Positions 8,230 to 17,948 are shown, numbered from the stretch's first letter. The stretch is DNA of 46,429 nucleotides from Rhodospirillaceae bacterium (GCA_947474495.1 CANJIM010000017.1:1-46429), one strand, 5' to 3'. Program-made: numbers and translations. Notes: generated from the letters alone by a model not told the origin.

Positions 8230-9063
8230 TCAGAGCGAATAGGGCGGCCGGTCGAGGCCCTTGGGCGAGAGCGTGAAGATCTCGTAGCCCGTGGCGGTGA
8301 CGCCGATGGAATGCTCGAACTGCGCCGACAGCGACTTGTCCTTGGTCACAGCGGTCCAGCCGTCCTGCAGGATCTTCACCTGCCAGCCGCCGGCGTTCAC
8401 CATCGGCTCGACGGTGAAGAACATGCCTTCGCGCAGGGCGGTGCCTTCGCCGGCATTGCCGTAATGCAGGATGTTGGGCGCGGCGTGGAAGGTACGGCCC
8501 AAACCATGACCGCAGAAATCGCGCACCACCGAGAAGCGGTGGGCTTCGACATAATCCTGGATCGCCGCGCCGATGTCGCCGAGGCGGGCGCCGGGCTTGA
8601 CCACTTCGATGCCGCGCATCATCGATTCATAGGTGACGTCGCACAACTTCCGCGCTTTGACGCCGACATCGCCGGCGAAATACATGCGCGAGCAGTCGCC
8701 GTACCAACCGTCGAGGATGACGGTGACATCGATGTTGACGATGTCGCCCTTCTCCAGCTTCTTCTTGGGGTCGGGAATGCCGTGGCAGACGACATGGTTG
8801 ACCGACGTGCAGATCGATTTCGGAAAGCCGCGGTAATTGAGCGGCGCCGGAATCGCCTCATGGCCGACGATGAAGTCATGGCAGAGCTGGTTGAGGTCTT
8901 CAGTGGTGACGCCGGGCTTCACATGCTCAGTGATGAAGTCGAGAGTCTCGGCGGCCAGGCGACCGGCCTTGCGCATGCCGACAAAGGAGGCTTCGTCGTG
9001 CAAGACGATGTTGCCCGCCTTGCGCGGGGCGGGCTGTTCGCTGTTCGAGACATCCATGTTCAT
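8230..9063 (-). CDS. map: methionine aminopeptidase, type I
   Basis: Removes the initiator Met from new proteins. All five dinuclear-metal ligands are visible: Asp112 (VNIDV), Asp123 (GWYGDCS), His186 (CGHGLG), Glu219 (TVEP) and Glu250 (QFEHS), plus His94 in the VVCHGIPD segment. From ATG 9063 (AGGA about 11 bases upstream) the protein is 277 aa. That is slightly long for type Ia because of a 15-residue N-terminal extension. Central gene of the sfsA-map-radC run. Confidence 0.95.
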   Translation of the reverse strand: MNMDVSNSEQPAPRKAGNIVLHDEASFVGMRKAGRLAAETLDFITEHVKPGVTTEDLNQLCHDFIVGHEAIPAPLNYRGFPKSICTSVNHVVCHGIPDPKKKLEKGDIVNIDVTVILDGWYGDCSRMYFAGDVGVKARKLCDVTYESMMRGIEVVKPGARLGDIGAAIQDYVEAHRFSVVRDFCGHGLGRTFHAAPNILHYGNAGEGTALREGMFFTVEPMVNAGGWQVKILQDGWTAVTKDKSLSAQFEHSIGVTATGYEIFTLSPKGLDRPPYSL

Positions 9064-9113
9064 CTTGCGCGTATCCTGAAGGCCCAACGGCCGCAAAAAA
9101 AAGACGAGTGTAA

Positions 9114-9824
9114 CTATAACTCAACCGGCAGCGGGCGGCCCCAGTCTATGGACTCGGTGGTCACCCGGCAATCGTAGCAAATCGCCTCGACCCCATGGGC
9201 CATGGCCTCGCGCAATGCCTTGCCGTAGATCGGGTCCAAGTCGTCGGCGGTGGTGAAGCTGTCGCAGTCGCCGCGCTGGACGACATAGAGCATCACGGCC
9301 CGGTGTCCGGCGACGACCATATCGGTCAATTCGCGCAAATGCTTGGCGCCGCGCTCAGTGCGGCAATCGGGAAATTCGGCCACGGCTCCGGGCGTCGAGC
9401 CGCGCTTGAGGTGGACGTTCTTCACTTCGACATAGCATGTGGGTTTTGCGTCGTCCTGCAGCAAGAGGTCGATGCGCGAATTGATGCCATACTTCACCTC
9501 GCGGCGGACCGACTTATAGCCCTGTAATTCTTTGATTTTTCCCGCCGCCAGAGCCTCAGCGGCGAGCGGGTTGGGCCAGGCGGTGTTGAGCCCGACCAGA
9601 ACGCCGTCCACTTTGATCAGCTCCCAGCTGTAAGCGAGCTTGCGCTTGGGATTGTCCGATTTCGACAGCCAGACTTCGGAGCCGGGGGCATTGAGGCCGA
9701 GCATGGCGCCCGGATTGGCGATATGGGCGGTGATCTCGGAACCGTCGGGAAACTGGATGTCGGCGAGGAAGCGCTTGTAGCGCTTGAGCAGCGTGCCGCG
9801 CACGAGGGGCGTAGGGAATTTCAT
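9114..9824 (-). CDS. sfsA: SfsA family DNA/RNA nuclease
   Basis: A 236-residue SfsA homolog: it opens MKFPTPLVRGTLLKRYKRFL, has the HIANPGAMLGL block, KLAYSWELIKVDG, and the RIDLLL...CYVEVKNVHLKRG segment resembling a PD-(D/E)xK nuclease core. SfsA was named for sugar-fermentation stimulation; nuclease-like activity is known for the family, but its role here is not evident. ATG 9824 matches the family start. It heads the operon that continues into map 50 bp later. Stop is TAG. Confidence 0.9.
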   Translation of the reverse strand: MKFPTPLVRGTLLKRYKRFLADIQFPDGSEITAHIANPGAMLGLNAPGSEVWLSKSDNPKRKLAYSWELIKVDGVLVGLNTAWPNPLAAEALAAGKIKELQGYKSVRREVKYGINSRIDLLLQDDAKPTCYVEVKNVHLKRGSTPGAVAEFPDCRTERGAKHLRELTDMVVAGHRAVMLYVVQRGDCDSFTTADDLDPIYGKALREAMAHGVEAICYDCRVTTESIDWGRPLPVEL

Positions 9825-9871
9825 GTGGCGGGACCATAACGGCCGGCCTGGCGATTGGCAACGCAGGGCCA

Positions 9872-9915
9872 AAAACGCGGCGGGCGGCGGCCCGTCGAAA
9901 CCGGCCGCCGCCCGC
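9872..9915 (-). terminator. rho-independent terminator of the Bug-protein gene
   Basis: Inverted repeat of 13 bp (9880-9892 against 9903-9915, GC only). On the minus strand it is followed by GCGTTTTTGG, 35 bases after the stop at 9951. It separates the solute-binding operon from sfsA. Confidence 0.75.
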
Positions 9916-9950
9916 GCGCTGCCCCAGATGGGCCCCCGAGATGGGATCGG

Positions 9951-10985
9951 CTACTTCGTGCCGGTGTTGGTCAGCTCGATGGTCTTCTCGACGACGGCCT
10001 CAGGCTGCTCGTGCATGCGGCCGATCAGGGCGGTGACCTGCTCGCCGGTCATCGGACTGTTGAGGTCGATCTTGCGCTTTTCGGCTTCGGCCAGGAACAC
10101 CGGGTCGGCCATCGTCGCGTCGAAGGCGCGGCGGAGGACGCTAGCGACATTGGCCGGCGTCTTCGGCGGCGCGAAGAGCGGACGGCCCATCTCCTGCGGC
10201 GCGAAGATCAGTTCGAGGATAGATTTTTCCTCGGCGGTCTTGGCGAGGTCGGTGATCAGCGGCACGTTGGGCAGGTCCGGATGCTTGCTGAGCGAGAGCT
10301 GCAGCAGGATCTTGATCTTGCCGTCGCGCAGCATGTCGCTGTGCGCCGCCTTGATCGAGGAATAATTCCAGCTGGCGACGCCGTCCAATTCGCCGCGCTC
10401 GACGGCGAGCATGGCTTCGCGCGAACTGGCGTAGCCGCGGATGATGTCGAACTGCGTGCCGAACATGCGGTTCATCACGGTCGGCGCGATGACATTGCCG
10501 GACGTGGCGCCGCCGCCGCCGACGATGAATTTGCGCTTTTTGATATCCTCGATGCTGGTGACGCCGGTGGTGTGCCAGGCGATCGTCGCGGCAACCTCGC
10601 TGGTCATGCTGCCGATCCACACGAACTTGCTGGGATCGAAGCGGATGTTCGGCGTCTTGAACAGCTTGGCGGTCGCTGTGTTGCCGCTGGCGATGCCGAT
10701 GAAGGTGCCATCGGCCGGCGCCACTTCATAGGTGTAGTTGGCGGCCGCCAGCGTGCCGGCGCCCGGCACGCCCTGGACGATGACGGTCGGATTGCCCGGC
10801 AGGTGACGCTTGAAATGCGGCGCCAGCATTTGCGCGTAGGTGTCGAAGCCGCCGCCGACGCCGCCGCCATAGCCGAGGGTGACGGTCTTGCCTTTGTAGT
10901 CCTGCGCCCAAGCTTGATGCGGTGCAGTACCGGCCATCAGGGCCAGACCGGCAAGCACGCCGACGAAGATCCATGTCGTTTTCAT
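9951..10985 (-). CDS. Bug/TctC family tripartite tricarboxylate solute-binding protein
   Basis: A 344-residue periplasmic binding protein with a signal peptide cleaved near AWA-QD (residue 27). Family features are the GYGGGVGGGFDTYAQMLA loop after strand 1, GVPGAGTLAAANYTY (about 72-86), the RGYASSREAMLAVERGELDG block and GRPLFAPP near the C-terminus. No TctA or TctB membrane subunit lies nearby, as is common for expanded Bug families. The ligand cannot be predicted. A very strong GGGAGGAGACCAC precedes the ATG. It follows the NMT1-like gene by 66 bp on the same strand. Stop is TAG. Confidence 0.85.
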   Translation of the reverse strand: MKTTWIFVGVLAGLALMAGTAPHQAWAQDYKGKTVTLGYGGGVGGGFDTYAQMLAPHFKRHLPGNPTVIVQGVPGAGTLAAANYTYEVAPADGTFIGIASGNTATAKLFKTPNIRFDPSKFVWIGSMTSEVAATIAWHTTGVTSIEDIKKRKFIVGGGGATSGNVIAPTVMNRMFGTQFDIIRGYASSREAMLAVERGELDGVASWNYSSIKAAHSDMLRDGKIKILLQLSLSKHPDLPNVPLITDLAKTAEEKSILELIFAPQEMGRPLFAPPKTPANVASVLRRAFDATMADPVFLAEAEKRKIDLNSPMTGEQVTALIGRMHEQPEAVVEKTIELTNTGTK

Positions 10986-11051
10986 GTGGTCTCCTCCCAG
11001 AGAGTGACGCGCCGATTCCGGCGTCGTTGTTTTATCGGTTAGGTTTTGGCG

Positions 11052-11969
11052 TTAGCTCTTGGCATTCTGCGGCATGCCGGCCGGCGCCGGTGCGGGCAGG
11101 CCCGTCGCCTCGCTCCAGTAGCTCATGTCACAGAAGGTCTCGGTCGATTTATGCGGCGGCTTGTAATAGCCGAGCTCGATGCGCAGCTCGATGTTCTTGC
11201 GGATCGCTTGCGGGTTGATACGGCCTTTGGGCACGACTCGCGCGTAAGCCTCTTCGGCGCGCTTTTCCGAAACCTTCTCATGCTCCATCAGCAGCTGCAG
11301 GGTCTCGCGTTTGTTTTCGGGCTTCTGCAGCCAATCGGCGGCATTGGCCCAGCCGCGGATGAAGCGCACGACGGTGGAGCGGTTGGCCTCGACCCAGCGG
11401 CGCAAGCCCCAGCCGCAGGCAAGCGGCCAATCAGCGATGTGATCCTTGCCCTCGGCAAGGATATGACTGCCGGCCTCGACGGCGCGGTCGGTGTAGGGCG
11501 GCACCAGCATGGCGGCGGCGACCTTGCCCGCCATGAAAGCTTTGGCGCGGTGCGGAGTGTTGCCGAGGATATCGATGCGATATTCGTCTTCGCTGACGCC
11601 GAAATCGCGCAGGATTTTGTTGCGCACCAAATCGAAGTTGGAATCGACCGGATCTGCGGCGAGCAGCTTGCCGCGCAGATCCTTCGGTGAGGCAATATCC
11701 TTCTGGCCGACGAGTTGGACGTTCAATCCTTCCTCGGCCTGCATGAACATGACGTAATCGACGCCGTCCTGAGTGGCGCGCGCCAGCATGGTGTCGGCGG
11801 ACGACAGCGTCATATTCCACACGCCTTCGGCCATCTCGCGGTTGTGGTCGGGCGCGAGATCGACGAGATGGAAATCGACGTCGAGGCCTTGTTGCTCAAA
11901 GAAGCCTTTGTATTTGGCAACCAGGTGCGGCGGACGCCGGTAATAGCCGGTGACGGTCAGCTTCTCCAC
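11052..11969 (-). CDS. NMT1/SsuA-like substrate-binding protein without signal peptide
   Basis: A 305-residue protein with the periplasmic-binding fold of ABC-type NMT1/THI5/SsuA proteins: YKGFFEQQGLDVDF after strand 1, SSADTMLARATQDG, then KDLRGKLLAADPVDSNF and a MAGKVAAAMLVPPYTDRA hinge region. The start is GTG 11969 with AGGGAGA just before it. The product begins directly in strand 1 with no signal peptide, so export is doubtful. No ABC permease or ATPase lies beside it. The pairing with a Bug protein downstream suggests a shared substrate (inference). Confidence 0.75.
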   Translation of the reverse strand: MEKLTVTGYYRRPPHLVAKYKGFFEQQGLDVDFHLVDLAPDHNREMAEGVWNMTLSSADTMLARATQDGVDYVMFMQAEEGLNVQLVGQKDIASPKDLRGKLLAADPVDSNFDLVRNKILRDFGVSEDEYRIDILGNTPHRAKAFMAGKVAAAMLVPPYTDRAVEAGSHILAEGKDHIADWPLACGWGLRRWVEANRSTVVRFIRGWANAADWLQKPENKRETLQLLMEHEKVSEKRAEEAYARVVPKGRINPQAIRKNIELRIELGYYKPPHKSTETFCDMSYWSEATGLPAPAPAGMPQNAKS

Positions 11970-12104
11970 GCGTGTCTCCCTATGCGCGCGGCGCGATAGG
12001 CCGCTTTTATAGGAAAGGCCGTATCAGGCGCGATGGGATCGAGTCAATGAATGTAGCGCCGAAACCAGCGATGCGTCTTATAGAAGTGTTGAAGAGGCTT
12101 GTGG

Positions 12105-13997
12105 TTAAGCCTTGCGAATGCCGGCGTTCGCGGCGAGGCCGAGCGAGATCGCGGCGGGCGCCTGGCCCGGTGGCGGCAGGAAGATGCGGGTGATGTCCTC
12201 GGCCGGCTGCGGCTTGCTCAGCAGGAAGCCTTGCACCGCGTCGCAATCATGCGCTTCGAGGAATCGCAGCTGCTCGACGGTCTCGACGCCCTCGGCAACC
12301 ACCTTCAGGCGCAAGCTATAGGCCATGGCGAGAATCGCTTTGACGATGGCGGCATCATCGGGATTGACGGTGATGTCATTGACGAAGCTGCGGTCGATCT
12401 TGAGATTGTCGATCGGGAAGCGTTTTAGGTGATTGAGCGACGAGTAGCCGGTGCCGAAGTCATCGATCGAGATGCGGACGCCCATATTTGCCAGCAGACA
12501 AAGCGTCACAGTGGCTTCGTCCGGATTCTCCATGACGGCGCTTTCCGTCAGCTCCAATTCCAGGTTGCCCGGCGGCACGCGGCTGTCTTGCAGCGCGCGC
12601 GTTACCACGTCGAGCACGTTCTCCTGGAAGAACTGACGGCTGGAAAGGTTCACCGCCATACGCAGATCTGGATAGCCGGCGCTGATCCATGCGCGCGCTT
12701 GGTTGCAGGCGGCCCGGAGCACCCATTCGCCGATCGGCACGATCAGGCCGCTTTCCTCGGCGAAGGGAATGAATTCGCCCGGCGGGATCAGGCCATATTC
12801 CGGATGCCGCCAGCGAAGCAGCGCTTCGACGGCGGTGATCTTGTGCGTCTTCAGATCGAGTTGGGGTTGATAGTGCAACAACAACTCATTGCGTTCGACA
12901 GCGCGGCGCAGGTCGTTTTCCAGCGTCAGGCGGCGCGCCGTCTTGACGTTCATGTCGAGCGTGTAGAACTGGAAATGATTGCGGCCTTGGCTCTTGGCCC
13001 GCGTGAGCGCCGCATCGGCGCTGCGGATCAAGGTTTCCACTTCGTCGCCGTCGATCGGGAACAGGCTGACGCCGATGCAGCAGGTGACGTAGACCTCATG
13101 GCCCTCGATAACGAGCGGCAGGGTGAGGGCGTCGATCATCGATTGCACGATCGCACCCGCCGCCCGCGTATCGCGCACGCTGTCGATCAGGGCGATGAAT
13201 TCGTCTGGCCCGTGGCGTCCGATGAGATCGCGTGGGCCGAGACAGCTGCCGAGGCGTTCGGCGACCTCTTGCAGCAGCAGATCGCCGCGCTGCTGGCCGA
13301 GGGTCTCGTTGATCAGGCGGAAGCGGTCGAGGTTGATCATCACCACGGCCATCAAATCGTCCATCGGCACTTCGCCGGGGGCGCGGGCGGCTTCGCGCGT
13401 TGCGCGCGCGGCGACATTCTCGCCGAGCTGGCGGCGCATGACGTCGCGATTGGGCAGGCCGGTGAGATGGTCGCGATGGGTGAGGCGGTGGATTTCGCGC
13501 GCCAGCGTCATGCGTTCGACGGCGTGGCGCAGAGCCTGGCCGAGCAGGCGTTCGTCGCTGGCGCCGAGGGCAACGCAGTCCTGCGCGCCCCAGCTGCGCA
13601 CTTCGGCGGCGAGCGCGGGGTCGTCGGTGGCGGCGCAGAGCAGGATGGGGAGATGCGGATGCGCGGCCCGTAGGGCTTTCACGAGGGCGGCGTCCTGCGG
13701 CTCCGCCCCGGGGCCTGTCAGGGAGATGAGGGCGACATCGGCTTCGCCGCGCGCAAGCATGGCCTGCAGATTGCTGGCGCTGGTGGCCTCGATGACCGTG
13801 AAATGAGGTCCATGGGCGGACAATGCGGCGAGCAGAGCCTGCAGGCGGGCATTGAGCACAGGCAGAGGAACGAGGACGGCGAGACGCGGACATGCGACAT
13901 CGGCGACCGTTTGGTCGCTGATTGCGCGGGGCGCTGTCTGATGGCCCTCGTTCCGTCGCGGAATCCGGGCCGCTGAGTTGTGTTCGTCCTGAACCAT
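12105..13997 (-). CDS. degenerate GGDEF / intact EAL c-di-GMP phosphodiesterase
   Basis: A 630-residue cytoplasmic protein with three parts. Residues 36-160 form a receiver-like domain lacking an obvious phospho-acceptor motif. A GGDEF domain follows at about 165-345, and an EAL domain at about 352-605. The GGDEF signature reads GPDEF (263-267), so diguanylate cyclase activity is doubtful and a GTP-sensing role is possible. The EAL domain keeps EALLRW (391-396), Asn450, Glu482, DDFGTGYSS (512-520), Lys533, Glu569 and QGF (589-591), so c-di-GMP hydrolysis is likely. No membrane segment. It stands alone on the minus strand. Confidence 0.88.
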   Translation of the reverse strand: MVQDEHNSAARIPRRNEGHQTAPRAISDQTVADVACPRLAVLVPLPVLNARLQALLAALSAHGPHFTVIEATSASNLQAMLARGEADVALISLTGPGAEPQDAALVKALRAAHPHLPILLCAATDDPALAAEVRSWGAQDCVALGASDERLLGQALRHAVERMTLAREIHRLTHRDHLTGLPNRDVMRRQLGENVAARATREAARAPGEVPMDDLMAVVMINLDRFRLINETLGQQRGDLLLQEVAERLGSCLGPRDLIGRHGPDEFIALIDSVRDTRAAGAIVQSMIDALTLPLVIEGHEVYVTCCIGVSLFPIDGDEVETLIRSADAALTRAKSQGRNHFQFYTLDMNVKTARRLTLENDLRRAVERNELLLHYQPQLDLKTHKITAVEALLRWRHPEYGLIPPGEFIPFAEESGLIVPIGEWVLRAACNQARAWISAGYPDLRMAVNLSSRQFFQENVLDVVTRALQDSRVPPGNLELELTESAVMENPDEATVTLCLLANMGVRISIDDFGTGYSSLNHLKRFPIDNLKIDRSFVNDITVNPDDAAIVKAILAMAYSLRLKVVAEGVETVEQLRFLEAHDCDAVQGFLLSKPQPAEDITRIFLPPPGQAPAAISLGLAANAGIRKA

Positions 13998-14224
13998 TTT
14001 CCGTCTCGTCGGCGTCCTGCCGGGGAGAAGCTCTATTGGTAAACCCTTGATTTCAGAGAGTTATTCTCATCATCACAGAATTTTGTGCCAGTAGCGCTTG
14101 CGGGCACTGTGCCCCGTCGCTCCTTACTAATTGATTAAAAGGCCCGACATATCCTGTGGACAGATGCGGCGCCGCGGCTTGTTCTTGCGGCTTATTTTCC
14201 TCCAGCTGTCTTGGATCGCACGAC

Positions 14225-14989
14225 ATGGCCCCTGTACCCGTCACTGCCGCCGTCATCTTGATCGGCAACGAGATTCTCTCCGGCCGGACGCAGGACGCCA
14301 ATCTCGGCTATCTCGCCGAGCAGCTGAACGCCGTCGGGGTGCGCGTCATGGAGGCGCGCGTCGTCGCCGACATCGAGGCGGACATCGTCGCGGCGGTGAA
14401 CGCCTGCCGGGCGCGCTATGACTATGTCTTCACCACCGGCGGCATCGGCCCGACCCACGACGATATTTCCTCGGCGGCCGTCGCCAAGGCCTTCGGCGTG
14501 CCGTTGCTGCTCAACGCCGAGGCGGCCGGGCGGCTGGAGCGGCATTATCCGGCGGGCAAGCTCAACGACGCGCGCTTGCGCATGGCGATGGTGCCGCAGG
14601 GCGCCAGCCTGATCGACAACCCGATCAGCGCGGCGCCGGGCTTTCGCCTGGACAATGTCTTCGTGCTGGCCGGCGTGCCGGTCATCATGCGGGCGATGTT
14701 CGACGGGCTCGCTCATACGCTGAGCGGCGGCGCACCGATGCGCTCGCGCACCTTCCGCACCAACTTGGCGGAAGGGACCATGGCGGCCGACCTCGGTGCG
14801 CTGCAGGACACCTATGCCGACGTCGAGATCGGCAGCTACCCGTCGTTCGGCCGGCCGGGCGAGCAGGGCGTGCGGATCGTGCTGCGCGGCACCGACGCGG
14901 CGCGCTTGGCGGCGGCCGGCGACGCCTTCGTGGCGATGGCCGAAGTGCTCGGCGGCAGCGCCGTCGAGATCGAGATCGCAGGAAAATAA
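14225..14989 (+). CDS. CinA-like MoCF-domain protein
   Basis: A 254-residue protein of the MoaB/Mog (MoCF) fold family, COG1058, usually called competence/damage-inducible protein A. Motifs are LIGNEILSGRTQDAN (12-26) and TGGIGPTHDD (71-80), the nucleotide/molybdopterin-binding loop. It lacks the C-terminal deamidase domain of full CinA, so it is the short stand-alone form, which may act as a pyrophosphatase (family knowledge). ATG 14225 gives the normal start. It ends 6 bp from the convergent histidine kinase. Confidence 0.85.
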   Translation: MAPVPVTAAVILIGNEILSGRTQDANLGYLAEQLNAVGVRVMEARVVADIEADIVAAVNACRARYDYVFTTGGIGPTHDDISSAAVAKAFGVPLLLNAEAAGRLERHYPAGKLNDARLRMAMVPQGASLIDNPISAAPGFRLDNVFVLAGVPVIMRAMFDGLAHTLSGGAPMRSRTFRTNLAEGTMAADLGALQDTYADVEIGSYPSFGRPGEQGVRIVLRGTDAARLAAAGDAFVAMAEVLGGSAVEIEIAGK

Positions 14990-14995
14990 ACGGGC

Positions 14996-16627
14996 TTAGC
15001 CGGCGATCAACCGCTCGGGCGGGAAGGTAATGGTGACCGTGGTGCCTTTACCGAGCGCGCTTTCCAGATCGAGCCGGCCATCGTGCAACTCGGCGAAGGC
15101 CTTGCTGAGCGGCAGGCCGAGACCGGTTCCGTGGTGCTTGCGGCTGAGCGTGTTCTCGATCTGGCCGAACGGCGTCAGCGCCGTCTGGATGTCGTCCTCA
15201 GCGATGCCGATGCCATCGTCGCGCACGCGGAACACCAGTTCGCCGCTGCTCTTCTGATAGACGTCGAGAATCACGCGGCCGCCCGGTGCCGTGAACTTCA
15301 CCGCGTTGGACATCAGGTTCAGCAGGATCTGCTTGATCTTGCGCGTTTCGCCGCGCAGCTGCGGCAATTCGTCCGGCACGTTCGTGATCAGCAGCACGCC
15401 GGCTTCTTCAGCGCGCGTCCGCAATATTCGGATGCAATTGGCGACAGAGCGGGGGATATCGATCGATTCCTCGTACAGCTCGATGCGGCCGGCCTCGATC
15501 TTCGAGAGGTCGAGGATGTCGTCGATGATCGAGAGTAAGTGGCGACCCGACAGATTGATGTCGCGCGCGTATTCCTCGTACTTGTGATGGCCGAGGGAGC
15601 CGAACATGCGATCGCGCATCATCTCGGAAAACCCGATGACGGCATTGAGCGGCGTGCGCAATTCATGACTGACGTTGGCGAGAAATTCACTCTTCGAGCG
15701 ATTGGCGACTTCCGCTTGTTCTTTTGCCGAGATCAGCACCGTTTCAGCGCGTTTCTGCTCGGTGATGTCAACGTAAGTGATGACGAAGCCGCCATTCGGC
15801 ATGGGCGCGCGGCGCACCAGCATGCAAACTCCGTTGGCGCGGGTATATTCGCGGCGATGATGTTCCTGCCGGGCGACCGAGGCGAGGTACTTGCGCACGG
15901 TTTCTTCCGGATCGCCGGGACCGAATTCGCCGCGCAGCGCATTGAAGCGCAGAATGTCTTCGTACTTGCGGCCGGGCACGGCGAGGCCAGGCGGCAATTC
16001 GAGCAACTGGCGGTGGACGTCGTTGCTGATCACCAATTCTTGGTTGGCATTGTAGACAACGACACCGTGCGACATGTGATGCAGCGTCGTTTCGAGCAAC
16101 GTTGACTGGCTGACGAGCGCGCTCTGGGCGCGGCGCTGCTCGGTGACATCGGTGAAGGTGCTGATGCAGCCGCTATCCGGCATCGGCCGTCGGCAGATCG
16201 CGAGCACGGAGCCATCGGCCCGCACGCGCTCGAAATCCAACGTCTTTTCAGGGCCGGCATGAAACACGATCCGTTCGGCGACGATCTTTTCGATGTCGCC
16301 GTCGCCAAAATCGCCACGCCACGCCAAGTCGCGCATCACGTCGGCCATCATCATGCCGGGGCGGATGAAGTTTGGGTCGAAGCCGAGCAGTTCGAGATAG
16401 CGCGCGTTGTAGCTGACGAGCCGCAACTCGGCGTCGTAAACGCAATAGCCCTGCGACATGTTCTCGAGGGCCGTCTCGCAGAGCGACAGCTTGCGCGCCA
16501 TGGCGCTGGCGCGCATCGTCGCCAGTCGTTTCGCGACCATGCCGCCGGTCGCGCGTTTGCGCGCAGCGGCCATCAGCGCGGCGCCGAGTGGACGTTTGAC
16601 CGGTGGCTGAATGGGCGTTCTAAGCAC
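14996..16627 (-). CDS. soluble PAS-PAS sensor histidine kinase
   Basis: A 543-residue kinase without a membrane segment. Two PAS-type domains lie at about 51-165 and 180-292. A HisKA domain follows with FLANVSHELRTPLNAVIGFSEMM (phospho-acceptor His321), and an HATPase domain with NLMSNAVKF, RDDGIGI and GTGLGLPLSKA boxes. It lies alone, with no response regulator beside it. The PAS-7-rich soluble kinases of alphaproteobacteria often feed cell-cycle or stress relays, but the partner is not shown here. The start is uncertain: GTG 16627 gives this length, and ATG 16573 would remove 18 basic residues. Confidence 0.85.
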   Translation of the reverse strand: MLRTPIQPPVKRPLGAALMAAARKRATGGMVAKRLATMRASAMARKLSLCETALENMSQGYCVYDAELRLVSYNARYLELLGFDPNFIRPGMMMADVMRDLAWRGDFGDGDIEKIVAERIVFHAGPEKTLDFERVRADGSVLAICRRPMPDSGCISTFTDVTEQRRAQSALVSQSTLLETTLHHMSHGVVVYNANQELVISNDVHRQLLELPPGLAVPGRKYEDILRFNALRGEFGPGDPEETVRKYLASVARQEHHRREYTRANGVCMLVRRAPMPNGGFVITYVDITEQKRAETVLISAKEQAEVANRSKSEFLANVSHELRTPLNAVIGFSEMMRDRMFGSLGHHKYEEYARDINLSGRHLLSIIDDILDLSKIEAGRIELYEESIDIPRSVANCIRILRTRAEEAGVLLITNVPDELPQLRGETRKIKQILLNLMSNAVKFTAPGGRVILDVYQKSSGELVFRVRDDGIGIAEDDIQTALTPFGQIENTLSRKHHGTGLGLPLSKAFAELHDGRLDLESALGKGTTVTITFPPERLIAG

Positions 16628-16736
16628 GCGGTGGATCCCCCGAGATTTTTTACGGCCTATAGGCGCCTATGGCCGGGCTGCGCGATGACTGCCAGGATCT
16701 GTGGGTTGATCTAAATTGGTTTAGGTTAATAAGGCG

Positions 16737-17051
16737 TTATGTTCGCTCTGAGGCGCCGGCAGCAGGTTTCACGACGGAGAGGGCGCGCCAGCTCAAAAGG
16801 GCTTGGCGGGCCGCGTCGAGATTGACGGCCACCCGCTCCGGCGCCTGACGGCGACGCCAGCGGCCGGCGCTGTCCAACAGACGCCAGGCGCGCGCCTGTT
16901 GCAGACTGGCGGCGTCAGCGCGTCGCGCGGCGGCGTGGGCGTCGCGCGAGCCGTGACGGAGGCGATCCCAGGCCTGCGGCGGCAACGGGCCATCGTGGCC
17001 CCGCTCAAGCGCGGCGAGAGTGGTCAGGACCGCCGCCGCGTCCACGCTCAT
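16737..17051 (-). CDS. small basic protein under the S24-repressor operator
   Basis: A 104-residue protein rich in Ala and Arg with a probable helical fold (AALERGHDGPLPPQAWDRL, then repeated AARRADAASLQQARAWRLL). I recognise no family. The start ATG 17051 has GAGGAGAGGCAGC directly upstream. It is read from its own promoter between it and the repressor gene; that promoter carries an operator nearly identical to one beside the repressor. This suggests it is a regulated effector of the repressor at 17160-17909, perhaps a phage- or SOS-type gene (inference). Confidence 0.6.
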   Translation of the reverse strand: MSVDAAAVLTTLAALERGHDGPLPPQAWDRLRHGSRDAHAAARRADAASLQQARAWRLLDSAGRWRRRQAPERVAVNLDAARQALLSWRALSVVKPAAGASERT

Positions 17052-17083
17052 GCTGCCTCTCCTCACCCGATTATGAAGAGGAA

Positions 17084-17112
17084 ATAGTAAGTAAATCTTA
17101 CTATTTTTTCAA
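17084..17112 (-). promoter_or_regulatory. promoter with embedded operator for the 104-aa gene
   Basis: On the minus strand TTGAAA (17112-17107), a 17-base spacer and TACTAT (17089-17084) form a good sigma70-type promoter ending 32 bases before the start at 17051. The spacer and first half of the -10 hold GTAAGATTTACTTAC, an imperfect GTAAG-N5-CTTAC palindrome. A second TAAG/CTTA pair sits at 17113-17122. The operator plus -10 matches 15 of 18 bases of the site at 17959-17976. Confidence 0.6.
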
Positions 17113-17159
17113 TAAGAACTTACGCAGTTTCGAGCCGGCAGCGGCGCATTTAAGCCGGC

Positions 17160-17909
17160 CTAACGCCGCGGCCGGTAGCGGCGATGCTCGATCAAGGTGC
17201 CTACGATGCGGCCGGGCTGCTCGGCATTGATCATCAGGGTGGGCCAATCGGGATTGATCGGCAGTAGCTCGATGATCGGTGCGCCGTCCTTATCGGACCC
17301 GCGCGGACGGTACTTCTTGAAGGTGGCTTCGTCCTCGCGGTCGAGCTTGGCGACGACGAAGTCGCCGGGCTGCGGCGCCACCTCGGGATCGATGATGATC
17401 TTATCGCCGTCGCGAAACTCCGGATCCATGCTCTCGCCGCGCACCACCAGGGCGAAGGCCTTGGGCGACAGCTCGAGGTCGGTGGCGATGTTGTTCATGC
17501 CGCCGCCCGGCGCATAAGGATCGGCGACGGCGTCCCATAGGCCGGCGCGGACATAGTCGATTACCGGGATTTGCCGGCGGGTGGCGGCGGAGGGGAACGG
17601 CGAGGGCCCGTCGGGCAGCGACTGGTCGCCGGCAGTGAGCCAGGACAGCCAGACATCGAGCGCCTTGGCGGCGCGCACCAGGTTGTCGAGGCCGGGCCGG
17701 GTGACGCCGGCTTCCCATTGCGCCACAGCGGCGCGGCTGACGCCGCACTGCTTGGCGAGCTTCTCCTGGGTCAGGCCGACGGCTTCGCGGCGGGCGCGCA
17801 GGCGCGTGCCGAGAGTCGCCGGCGATGGCGCGGCGACAGGCTCGGCTTCGAACGGAACAGGGCCCTCGTTCGGCTCGTCAGGGGTTTCGGTTTCCGACAT
17901 AGCACGCAT
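17160..17909 (-). CDS. XRE-S24 (CI/LexA-like) autocleaving repressor
   Basis: A 249-residue repressor. The N-terminal XRE helix-turn-helix is LRARREAVGLTQEKLAKQCG followed by VSRAAVAQWEAG (about 37-68). The C-terminal S24 peptidase has an Ala122-Gly123 cleavage site in DYVRAGLW, nucleophile Ser160 in VRGESMDPEF and the general base Lys198 in ATFKKY. Such repressors autocleave when RecA is activated by DNA damage. Start is uncertain between ATG 17909 and 17900; an ATG at 17936 lies inside the operator region. It is divergent from the unknown gene at 18007 and upstream of the 104-aa gene, each with a matching operator. Confidence 0.85.
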   Translation of the reverse strand: MRAMSETETPDEPNEGPVPFEAEPVAAPSPATLGTRLRARREAVGLTQEKLAKQCGVSRAAVAQWEAGVTRPGLDNLVRAAKALDVWLSWLTAGDQSLPDGPSPFPSAATRRQIPVIDYVRAGLWDAVADPYAPGGGMNNIATDLELSPKAFALVVRGESMDPEFRDGDKIIIDPEVAPQPGDFVVAKLDREDEATFKKYRPRGSDKDGAPIIELLPINPDWPTLMINAEQPGRIVGTLIEHRRYRPRR

Positions 17910-17948
17910 TATGAAAGCTAAACTTACGACGGTCATGGTAAGAATTAC

